Positions 10,940 through 20,963 of a DNA stretch of 64,000 nucleotides are shown in pieces. The position numbers and the translations under genes are program-made. The notes under the pieces were generated by a model. It saw only the letters and a list, made by a program, of their open reading frames with translations, made no database searches and was not told the origin of the DNA. Each line of letters starts with the position of its first letter. The stretch's first letter is position 1. Source of the stretch: Morchella semilibera (taxonomy: Eukaryota > Ascomycota > Pezizomycetes > Pezizales > Morchellaceae); the NCBI GenBank assembly GCA_009192285.1, contig WBVU01000010.1, forward strand, positions 124,001-188,000. Reading direction: 5' to 3'.

Positions 10940-11927
10940 CTATTCACCGGCCGCACTCAACTCCCTCACCATCTCACCCGTACACTCGTGGCCCACCCCC
11001 TCAAACACCACATCCACCCACTCACCGTTCCACCCCCCCGCCTCCCTCGCCTCCTTCACAGCCGCCAAGAACCCCTCCCCGCACGCAGCAGGCACCAAGC
11101 GGTCCGCCCCACCGCTAAGGGTGAGCACCTTCTTCCCCTCCAGCAACCGCCTCCTCACGATCTCGTCGACGCCGATCGCCGCCGGATCGACGGCGGCCAC
11201 CACGGCCAGCAGGTCCTCCGGGAACTCCCGTGCCGTGCCGACGGCGCCGGATATGCTGGAGCGGGCGGCGCGGTGCGTCATGAGGGAGACGAAGTCGGGG
11301 CAGCCGATGACGACGACGCCGGCGGTGATGCGGGGCTCGTGGAGCAGCGCGAGGTAGGCGGCGTGGCCGCCGAGGGACACGCCGGCGACGAGGTGCTGCG
11401 TGAGCGTGTAGGGCGAGTGGCGGCGTGGGAAGAGGTAGGTTGGCAGGTAGGTGATGATCTGCGAGAGGTCCAGGGAGGTGCCGTGGTAGATGCTGAACAT
11501 GTCTGGCGCGTGGGTGGGGTTTGAGGAGCGCCAGTCTTGATTGGCGAGGTTCTTGACCTGGGGCGTAGTATCAGTATATATGTATATATATAGATCCCAC
11601 ATAGAGTTTTAAAATATTATAGAAGAGTACCTCGGCGCTCCCCATGGTTCCGCTGATCAAACGCGCACAGATCAACCCCCTCCCCGACGCACCGCGCGCA
11701 TAGAAGTCGCCGAGCACGGTCTTTGCAATGCCAGCCATATACTGGTGGTCGCACAGCCGCGGGTTCAGCAAGTGCAGGGCCGACACCTCGGTGCTGTTGT
11801 CTGTGCTGTCGCTCTGCGGCAGCTGCGCGAGCCCGTAGACGGTCACATTGATGCCGCCGATGGTGTATGTGTCGATGCTCACGTCGAGGGAGAGGGCCGC
11901 GGGGCTCCCGGAGGGCTGGCGTAGCAT
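10940..11927 (-). CDS. Alpha/beta hydrolase-fold protein
   Basis: Two exons on the reverse strand, 11927-11631 and 11557-10940, with a 73-nt intron (GTACTC...CCCAG), encode 304 residues. The nucleophile elbow GVSLGGH places the catalytic Ser at residue ~160. A likely acid is in SGGADRLVPA and a likely base in EGVGHECTGEM near the C terminus. The N-terminal block (TYTIGGINVTVYGL, LLNPRLCDHQYMAGIA) and DMFSIYHGTSLDL match a fungal hydrolase family of unknown substrate. In the last part of exon 1 the frame used gives ICARLISGTMGSAE, while the next frame gives the family-like CAFDQRNHGERR, so the frame there is doubtful (see findings). The coding exons are markedly G+C-rich compared with their surroundings. 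The enzyme is probably an esterase or peptidase-like hydrolase; substrate unknown. Confidence 0.72.
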
Positions 11928-12079
11928 TGTTTGTATGTAGGATGTAGCGGGGGATATATAGCTGGGTGCGGTGTGTTGAGCAATTGGTTGTAGGTGAGGA
12001 GGGGGTAATGATATCTGGGCCGGAAGGTGGGAGCCGTGGGCCGCGGTTAATCATGGGGTGTCACTCGGCTGGGCCGGGG

Positions 12080-12162
12080 GGTCTGCAGATTATTTTTTGT
12101 TTACTTCATTAATTACATGGGTCTGCAGATTATTGTTTTTATACCTCATGGTCTGCAGATTT
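12080..12162. repeat. Three spaced copies of GGTCTGCAGATT
   Basis: Copies begin at 12080, 12120 and 12150. The first two share a longer unit (GGTCTGCAGATTATT followed by T-rich sequence and an ATTACAT or CTCATG end). They lie 150-240 bp upstream of the hydrolase start codon. Confidence 0.7.
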
Positions 12163-12791
12163 GTGGTGCCGGATTCCCGGGTGGAATGATCTGTACCTAC
12201 TATTCTATATTAGACCTACGGATTATATATACATCTACACATAGAGTACCTTGTAGCATAGAGCAGTACCAGTATACATACATATACATGAGTCTAGTTT
12301 CTGATTCGTCAGGTACTCTACAGAGTAGGGATTAAATGCATACACACATACACTGCACTGCGCTGCGCCGTTGGACCGCGCAAGAATGTAGGATCTGCCA
12401 AAATAGGTTTTTGCTATAAGGGCCTCTTATGACAGGCTGGTCTGACACAGCTTGAACTGTTCCCGGGGTGCCTCTTTGAATGATAGGAATGAAAAAGTAG
12501 CTATGTGGTGCACAGATATTTCTTCATACAATTTTGACCATTCCTATCGCTGTACTTTTAGTTTCGTCTTTACCTATTGGGGGCCTCACAGCGGTGCTTG
12601 TACACATGATCGACGGCTTGTGGGAAGGGCGGGGGTCCCGATCGGAAACCTCGTGTGCTCAGAGTCCGGTGCACTACATACAGTATTATACAAGCCTAGC
12701 TGGTCCTTGAGTTACTACATGTGTACATTGTAGGGTAATGACAGAACCAACATTACAAGGCTGTAATGCACTAGATTCTGAGCCTCGTAGT

Positions 12792-12799
12792 TACATGTA
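12792..12799. promoter_or_regulatory. TACATGTA octamer (representative of 18)
   Basis: Other copies start at 2122, 5170, 10377, 10686, 14400, 17611, 25237, 25850, 27596, 27811, 36262, 38585, 38713, 43957, 47434, 47444 and 47886. Only 14400 is in coding sequence. Whether it is a binding site is unknown. Confidence 0.35.
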
Positions 12800-12831
12800 G
12801 GAAGTAATTGCTTTTTTCTTTTTTCTTTTTT

Positions 12832-12872
12832 ATTTGTTTGTTTGTGTATTTGTTTGTCTGTTTGTTTGTTTG
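12832..12872. repeat. (TTTG)n-type microsatellite
   Basis: Runs of TTTG with occasional TGTC and TGTA variants follow a T-rich stretch from about 12810. Confidence 0.85.
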
Positions 12873-13314
12873 GCAGACCCTGAGGATTTGCACTGGGCCG
12901 GGGGGGCACATGTGTTTGAACATCTCGGCCGAAGATACGCAGGGCTTACACTACACTACTTACTCTCTCAGCACACATAACGTTATGTTGGTTTCCATCC
13001 CGCCACTCGCAGGCCCAACGAGAACGTTTGTCGTTAGCTAGAGCGCACAAGAAGCCCGCGCCTTGGGGTTACAGACTTGCTGGTTTGCCCCCACCTCGTC
13101 CCCCAATGCCAACATTCACGTACAGGCCATGGAGAGTGCAAGATTTCGTACATGAATAGCCTAACTCTGCCCGATTGGAAGGCCTGCGTGGATTCCCCAC
13201 ACCCCTCGCCACAAACGTCTAGTCTACAAAGTGTTGTGGTAAAGAAAGTAAGAGGAGGGGCCTCAGTGCCCTCTCATGCTTTCCCACCCCAATCCATGCA
13301 GGCAAAGGTTAATC

Positions 13315-13346
13315 CGGTGGTGGCGGTGGTGGTGGCGGTGGTGGTC
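13315..13346. repeat. GGT/GGC trinucleotide repeat
   Basis: About ten triplets alternate between GGT and GGC. No coding gene is supported at this place. Confidence 0.85.
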
Positions 13347-14049
13347 AACTTGATACTTCTCGGGAGATTGTACTCGCAAGTATGATATTTATATCTTTCT
13401 TTTTGCATCACAAAAAGTCCACATGATAGCTCAAAGTCCCTCGTTGGCCAAAAGAAGAAAAAAAAAAAAAAAACTGGAACGGAGGACTTTACGGAGGACT
13501 TTGGAGCATGTCAATTTTAAAAAACTAAAATGAAAAAAGCAGGAAAACTGAACAACTGAAAACAAGTCGCAAGTAAACATAAACCTCCCAACAAACTATC
13601 CTTCCATACCTTTCCTGTTACCCTTGTAACACCAATTTCAAAAACTCTTTCATGTACATACATAAGAAAACAAAAACGAAAGAATACCAAATACTAACCC
13701 CGCCCCCATAGCCTCGTTCCTGGGCATAACCATATACCATATACCACGCCGCCAGCCGAATTGATTTAACCCACATACCCAAGCCCTAGCAATAGTCCCG
13801 TCATCGTCCGAATTTGCGAATTTAGGATGAAAAGAATGTTAAAAAGACAAAAGGAAAAAAAATCAGATACACCAGTAACCTAGACAAAGGAAAAAGTCCA
13901 ATAAATCGGATGTAAGGGCCATGAAAGTAGGCCACAGTGAGTTGTGTGAGGGGGTTACAATAAGAAAAATATAAAGGAAAGATCTCAAAAGCGAGGAAGC
14001 CACCTGAAATAAGCAGAAAGCAAGGAAATACATTTATGAAAGTCCAAAC

Positions 14050-17000
14050 TCAAAGGTCCGCAGGGGCAGTCGCAACCAAGGCCGCAAACGTGCCAACACT
14101 CCCAATGATAGCACCCACAAGAACAGTTGCAGCAAACTTCGCGACCTGTCGACAACTGCTACTTGTCTTCGACCTTTTCCTAGGGGGCTCGGAGTCAACT
14201 TCACCCTCTGTTCCTTCCGGTCTAATATCGGCCACAGAAACCTGCACTGCAGTATTCGCTGTTATCGCAGGAGCTTTCTTAGATTGATCTCCGCCCTCCG
14301 CGAGGACAACGGAGGGCGAAAGGGCCTGCTCCACAACCTCCTCTCTATTCCCCTCTTCCTGGTGCTCGAGATGGTAACCATCCTCATCGGGGTTATAAGT
14401 ACATGTAGGAATGTCACCGTCGGTAGGGAAATTAATTTCTTGCAGCTCCTCCTGGGAAATGCTAGAAATGTCTTCGTACTTACGCTTCGACCCGGCAGCT
14501 GGAGAAGAAGGGTTAAGAATATCAGCCATAGAATTCTCTTTCCTAATTTGAGGAGACGAGACGTTGGCTGTGTTCTTAGGCAAAAGCTGTTCAGGTGTTT
14601 CAAAAAACGACCTAAAAGGAGCTCGCGCAGGGTAAAAGATACCAGACGCCACTTGAGGTCTCGGGGTGACAGCGTTCTCGTTGACAAGATTGCTTATAGA
14701 GAACCCACGAGATTTGGTAAAATCACCCTTACCAGCCTCAGATGCACTTGTCCTTGCAAAATTTGAATTGTCGGAAGATGTAACAGAGGACGAAGCAATG
14801 TTGAAGGTCTTTTGAAGCATAGCAGGTGCCTCATCCATCCGGTATGAACCTCCATACTCGCTCAAATCCGTGCGAATATCATCATCCTGTTGTTCCTCAA
14901 ACTCGGATTCAAGCTCATCCTCATATTCCTCATCAAACTCTTCTTCTATATTTGTGTCTTCCATATCTTCTTCGCCCCCAGTTTCCGCATCCTGTTCCAT
15001 ATTTTCTTCCTCTTCATCATATTCACCGTCTTGGTCATTGCCGATCTCGTCCCAGCGTACTTCTGAATTCTCTTCATTATCGAAAGTCACATCGCACTCC
15101 GGCCACCAGTTTGGAAACCTAGATTCAAAAGCCTCCTTGTTTTTCTCAATAGCCGGTATGGCGTCTTCCGAGATCTTCTTTGCCTGAGAGGTTACGGTTG
15201 CCGGTGGAGATGGCATGGCCTCATTAGCCGTACTTTTTATTTGATTATATGGTTCAGGTTCCGATGTAACCGGGAATAAACATGCGGCTTCCTCCGGTGT
15301 CTCATTGCTCTTCGAACCATGTACCCAGGGAGCACCATCAACAATATAGGGCTGTACAGGTGATTTCGACCCCGAACGAATATTTTGAGAAAAGACGGAA
15401 GGAATTTCATTTGTGATTCGTGTGTCTCTTACCCGAGTGGCGTTGATTTCCCTGGCTTCAAAGTATTCTTTCTTGTGTTGGTCCATACTACAAAGTCCCA
15501 CTTCAGGGAAATGAGGAAATTGTGGCTGGGACGGGTTCTTATCGCTCCCTAACCAATGAATATGAGAAGCTCCAGAAGGAGTCTTTTTAATTATAGTCTC
15601 AGTGTGGATCTTCGAGAGCGGCGGGAGTTTAGCTGCCGAAGGTGATGTAGGTGCCTGCATTGCCGCAGCAGCAGCAGCAGCATGAGTTAACTCCTCAATA
15701 GAAGACCGGAAATTCGGTTTTGAGGGGACTGGTGCTAGAAGCGGGTCAAGGGGAGCAGCCGAAGTCTTACAAACCGCCGGAATAGTTGGGGATATCATGG
15801 ACCTCGGTTCTATATGGGGGCGTGCGTCGGTAGCCCCGTAATAATTTGGCCAAAGATAAGATCCCCTCTTTTTTGCTTCGCCCTCGCCATTATCATTTTC
15901 TTCCCTTCCTCCCTCCTCCTCCTCCTCGTCCTCCTCGTCCTCCTCCTCGTCGTCCTCCTCCTCTTCGTCTTCGTCCTCCTCGTCTCTCTCTTCCTCTTCG
16001 TCGGAAGACATCTGTTCATCCTCCTCCTCGTCCTCGTCCTCGTCTTGTCCGGCGCTATCTTTGATATCCATAGGAACCAATTCTTCTTCCTCGTAGAACA
16101 TCTCCACATCATCATCTTCGATGATAATAGGTTTCTTAGACTTTGATTCTGATGAACTCTTAGGTTTGGTTGATGCTAAGAATGACTCCTTCGGAATAAC
16201 TTCGACTTCAATGTCATACAGCGTCAGATTATAAGGATTCAAGCATTCAGATAAATATTTGCTAGTGCTCTTCTTACCAGAGTTTTCATCCTTTTCGCTC
16301 GTGAAATGAGAATTAGAGTCTGCGGTTTTGTTCATCAAACTTCCAATGGAAACTCTTTGGCCGGTAATTGTTCGCATTCCAGAAAACTCGTAATTAGGCT
16401 CGGGGACGTTTTCTTTTCTAGATGTCATCTCCTCTATTTTCCTCTTAAGCTGCTCCTCACGCTCCGAATCTTTTGTCAACGCATCAACTGACATATCTTT
16501 TGTACTCCGTTCGTGGCTAACCGGGATATCTTCATCTGCATAGTAAGGTGCCTTTGAGGTAGATGCTCCAACATATGCAGGCTTCACAGTTTGCGTTATG
16601 GGTGAACCAGCTATAGAACTAGGCGAAGAAGAGTCGCCAGAGGAAGAAGCCTTATCTTCATCCGAGGGTGGAAGATCTAGATAGGTCATTTCCGCATCCT
16701 CCTCCTCCTCCTCCTCCTCCTCCTCCTCTTCACCGTCTTCCTCTTCATCAAATTCTTCACCGGAATACGTAAGATCCTCAGCAGTTACTCCGTAACCACG
16801 GATCTTGCCGGTTTCTGCTGAGCCCGCCGGTAATGTCTCGGGTGCCTTTGGTGGACTATTCGAATCATAAGTATTATTCTATCCACAATTTGGTTGGTTT
16901 GGGGGGGGGGGGGGTAACACTCACGACATGTCTTCCCACTCAATATCACAACGAAACGTTTTTGGAGGAAAAACTTCGTCACCTCTTGTAACCTCACAGC

Positions 17001-17607
17001 CAAAAGTAACTTCAGTGCCTTGCCGTAGTTCTGCAGTTTCTTCTTCAACTAGCTGCAGTCCATTCACGAAAGTACCATGCATAGACTTGGTGTCTTTGAT
17101 TATTATCTATTTATATTGTGAGTAACCAAATCCTCATTTAGGAGATATGCTAGGGGGTCGGGGGTTATTTCCAATGAGATCACTATTGGCTAATTTTAAA
17201 AAAATACGTAACGCGAGGAAGTGCGTGGCAACGGAATTAGGATGAGAAAAAAGAAATGGGCATTGGATTCTCAAGTTCAACAATTCAACTCTCAAACAAG
17301 TATAAAATACTACCTTCCGTTCTGGCCCCAAGATCAGTCGGACCTCAGCATGTGCTCGGCTCATAACGGCCGATTCAAAGAAACCATTGTTACGGTCGGC
17401 AACCAAACCCTTCGATGTGTTTCTGCTACTCCTACCGATAGGTTGGATAGGTGATTCTGGCGACAAAATGATTGTTCGGGAGAAATCTGTGCCATTATTG
17501 GTAATAGTTGTGAATGTTGGGAAAGCACCTGGAGGTACTGATACAAGCTTCGATTGAGAGTTAGGGTGAGGATGCAAGTGGAGGTTAGCTATAAATGGTG
17601 TTAGCAT
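14050..17607 (-). CDS. FHA-domain, tail-anchored acidic protein
   Basis: Three exons on the reverse strand: 17607-17314, 17106-16925 and 16855-14050, giving 1093 residues from MLTPFIANLH. The FHA phosphothreonine-binding domain spans ~50-140 across the two introns. Its hallmarks are PIGRSSRN, the SR-HA block (VMSRAHAEVRL) and DTKSMHGTFVNG, which is the SxxNGT-type loop with H in place of N. Very acidic tracts follow (Glu runs at ~180-190, D/E-rich regions near 400 and 700-760) in an otherwise disordered Ser/Pro-rich body. A C-terminal hydrophobic helix (~1066-1088, AATVLVGAIIGSVGTFAALV) after RKRSKTSS suggests a tail anchor. FHA plus C-terminal anchor recalls SLMAP/Far9/Vps64, but I see no long coiled coil, so I do not assign it to that complex. 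Intron 2 contains a G/C tract of 14. Confidence 0.85.
15900..16070 (-). repeat. Acidic-codon (GAG/GAC) triplet repeat inside FHA gene
   Basis: On the plus strand this reads as CTC/CGT/TCC triplets. On the coding strand it is almost only Glu and Asp codons. A second purer (GAG)n stretch lies at about 16695-16735. Confidence 0.85.
16901..16914. repeat. G14 homopolymer in intron 2 of the FHA gene
   Basis: Fourteen consecutive G on the plus strand (C14 in the transcript), close to the donor site of the 69-nt intron 16856-16924. Confidence 0.9.
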
Positions 17608-20600
17608 TTTTACATGTAATTACTGAATAATACCCTAAGTATGAAGAGCTCCAGGGTATCTCATGAGGCAAAGAAAAAAAGACACGGTGATTTATCTATC
17701 TAAAAATTCTCTTTTTTATTTCTTTATTTCTCACTCTTCCTAATCTTAGCACCTCTTCCTAAACTTACCTCTAAACATTTTGTCACAGTCTGGAGGGATC
17801 CCCAACGGTCTCGTCAAAGGAACTCAAACGAATAAGCGAAGGAGCCGATCTAATCCTCGGGTTATTGCTGTTAATACGAGAGTTGTTTATTCGGAACAGA
17901 TTAGGTAGTTGAGAGAGAATAAACAGCACGATAGAAGTATGATGTCTATGGTTGTAAAACTTCGTGCGAAAGGCTACTCGAATTAAAAATTCCAGAACCT
18001 ACAGTCAGAAAGGGACGAATCTCTTTGCAAGCCGGGTGGCTGGTTGTTATGAGGTTATGGACTGGAGCTGTTTTCTAGATAAGGTGGTATAGTTGGGGGG
18101 GGGCTAATTCTTGAAGGGCGAGATAGCTCTCGTAGAGCCAAACTTGACGTCTCGAACTCGATGAGTCCTCGAGTCCTCGGAAGCTTTTCTTTTCCAAGTT
18201 ATTCACGATAGACTCCGCAACAAATCGCTTCTCTCAGATAGCTGGAGAGGAGAATAAAGCGGAGAAAGAGTAAGTTAGAGAGGAGAAAGGAAAGGAGGGG
18301 GAGCCAAACTCTCAAGGCGGGGGGGGGGGGGAGAAGAGTAACAACAGCAGCCCTCACATAACGTAACTGCGCACAGCACAAGATGGATTGAACGCCTCAA
18401 TACTCATTATACCACACTAGTCTAAAAGAAGTCATTTTAGCGCCATTTGAGCCTCCCTAAGAGTCACCTCCTGTACCAAATTTACAAGGATTATCTACTG
18501 ATTAACACCCTTATCGGATACGCGGCGGATAGAACACTAGCAGGCCTACAGCTGCGAAAGTGCAACATAAATAATTCCTTGAATGCGGACATTCCATGAC
18601 AACTAGCAAAGGGAGAGAGCCCCTCAGTTCTGATTTCAATCCTGCCGCGGACGGCGGGGTCATGTTGAGAGCTCTCACCACCCCCCCCCCCCCTCTCTCC
18701 TCCCGAAAGCAGAAGAAGCACAGTAAATAAATAAATAAATTTACCTACAGAGGGGTAAACTGGAAGAAACACACCCCACAAGGGATATCTTGTTACTAGA
18801 CCCACCAAGCTCCTTTTTGTTCCTATTCGTATGGCACCTGACTGACTACCATACCTAACTTATCCTTGTCCACGCCAGGCTCCAGCCTTCTGATGGGTGG
18901 TTACATACCTACAACCTACAGATTTTACGATCACGCTGCTCTTTCTCATTGAACTGAATCCTCCACATTAGCCTAGGTAGATACTATCTTCATAGGTAGA
19001 GCTACCTATAGATGGCTCGCACTCGGATTCACCCCTCTCCCCCGACTTCTTTGTTATCTTGATTGGACTTCAATAGGTATGTGCCATTTGCACCATATTG
19101 TCGACGATCGCGGCCGGCAGGAGGTCCACGACCATTCCGAAACCCCCCCCCATACACAATTACAAATGCTCACGTGCCTTATCAGTCCCCACTATCAATC
19201 GTCCAACAGATTGAGATTTTTTGTCCTCTAACACTTAAGTATGTTGCTTTCTCTCGTAGGTATGTATCTATACTTGGAGGGGAGGCAGGTTGGATGTATA
19301 CCTACTGGAAGGCATAAGCCGGCGGTGGCTTTTTGTCGTGAGACGATTGCCCTAGACTTGGAAGTGAGACGCCGTAGAGGCACTTACTTTACCAATCATA
19401 AAAAGGAATTTTTTTTATGTGTCTTCAATGTAATAAATAAGTGCTCAGCTCACTTCCGTCATCGGTGATCTTCACTAAATTATTTCCTTCTGATTGAACA
19501 TTCGTTCGCTCGTATACAGGTACACCCAGTTACTTTGTGAACCATTCCCTCAATAACATTATACTAATTCTACAAGATATGACCTATCAGGAATCCCATG
19601 GTTCAATTCACCCGAGTTTGAATGTATTTTAGATCATTGGCCCATTCAAGTAACCTGGCAGCCCGTTGCCCAATCGATAGTGGTTAGTATCATTGAGGTA
19701 ATAAGTGCCGTGAGAACCACACACATAAATGGTTAGGTTGCAAGAATCGGCGAGAAGACGTAACCACTTCCGGGATTCTTGGTTGATTTGGCGTTCGCTC
19801 CGCCTCAGCTGTAAATCGACAGACAAGTGAAGCCTTTCCCTCAACCTATGTGGACATCCGTAGAGAGTCTTGCGGCCACGTTTTAAAATACACTTGTTGC
19901 CGCATGGGCTGGACTTGATCACAACAAACTCATAATCAGAATAGAATACGTATGTCTGTATTTGTATTCAAATACTTTCCGGTATGTTGATTAGAGACTT
20001 CTAGTTAAGAGGAAGTCTGTGCATAAAACTGTTGGTTACATGTCATCTAGACTCTTCTTGACTCTTCCAACACGCAATCAGACTCACCCTGAAAAGAAAG
20101 TGGATCATGAATCATTTCTCCCAACTTGACCAGTCAAGGAGCGAAGAGTTTCTACCTGAAGCTCCAGCGTCATCGGCAGACCTCGCTCGGATCCCCTGGA
20201 GCCTTGGAGCTCACCATAGAACCGAAACCCATCTATAACTACATTTCGCAGTTCTAACCCATTGCAAACCGTCTATCGTCATGGTCTGATTTTAAGGGAA
20301 GGAAAGGTTTTATAGCCAGTCAAGCTCCACTGCTTTAGAACCTTCCCTGATTTACGGGACCGCATTGGCCGGTCCGCAGCCAAGGTCCTCTACGATATCA
20401 TCCTACCGAACCTACACGAAAATCGAAATTTCGCGGAGACCATTAACTGGTTGAGCAAACAATCTGACCATATACACTATACCATGTAATTGCTTCTGGG
20501 TGCTAGCTTCATGGGTAGTATGCATATGGAATCGAACCAAAGTACAGTACAGACCATGGATAAGGAGAGGAGGGAATCGAAAGCTCAAAAGGTCAATTGG

Positions 20601-20963
20601 CACGACTCGGGATCTCTTAAGCGCTCGTCCATTTAAAAGGCTAGACGAGTGAGGGTCTGTGAACAAAGCAAAGCTAAAGAGGGCATTGCGAAGCATCAAG
20701 TCTAATAATATTCACTTCTCTTTTACTACAGTCCATGTTGTATCTAGTACATTCAGGACTCGTAATAAGGATGTTCTACTTTTGGAGCGCGTAAAGTGCT
20801 CTTGCTCTATCAAAATCGCTTCCGAAATGCAATGGAAGTAAAAAAGCGGACACAAAACACCACCAGTCGAAACAGGATAACTATACCATATATGAAATCA
20901 GATGAAATCACCACTAAACAGGAATATCTCTTCTGACAAAAAAGTCCTCTCCTCTGCGCAGAA
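17608..20963. other. Intergenic, about 3.4 kb
   Basis: The first few hundred bases should be the promoter and 5' UTR of the FHA gene; a TACATGTA lies only 4 bp upstream of its start codon (17611-17618). G/C tracts occur at 18319-18331 (G13) and 18681-18693 (C13). A reverse-strand open stretch at 19629-19922 has no recognisable homology. No gene or RNA is supported. Confidence 0.5.

Larger units (their letters stand above)
11928..14049. other. Intergenic, about 2.1 kb, with simple repeats
   Basis: This lies upstream of the hydrolase and downstream of the FHA gene. It holds three copies of GGTCTGCAGATT near 12080-12162, a (TTTG)n-like microsatellite at 12832-12872, a GGT/GGC repeat at 13315-13346, and one TACATGTA at 12792-12799. 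Region 13380-14049 is A-rich and probably includes the 3' end of the FHA gene transcript. No coding sequence is supported. Confidence 0.5.

Noticed and set aside
10709-11524. Long plus-strand frames over the hydrolase
   Set aside because: They are shadows caused by the G+C-rich reverse-strand exon; the proteins are low-complexity.
15810-16146. Plus- and minus-strand frames in the acidic tract
   Set aside because: Frame-shifted readings of the GAG/GAC repeat in the FHA gene.
19629-19922. 97-codon reverse frame with a protein-like end
   Set aside because: No homology recognised and no neighbouring exon; not enough to call a gene.
20520-20640. Reverse-strand GGTTCGATTCC suggesting a tRNA
   Set aside because: The T stem does not pair fully and no A box or cloverleaf can be drawn upstream.
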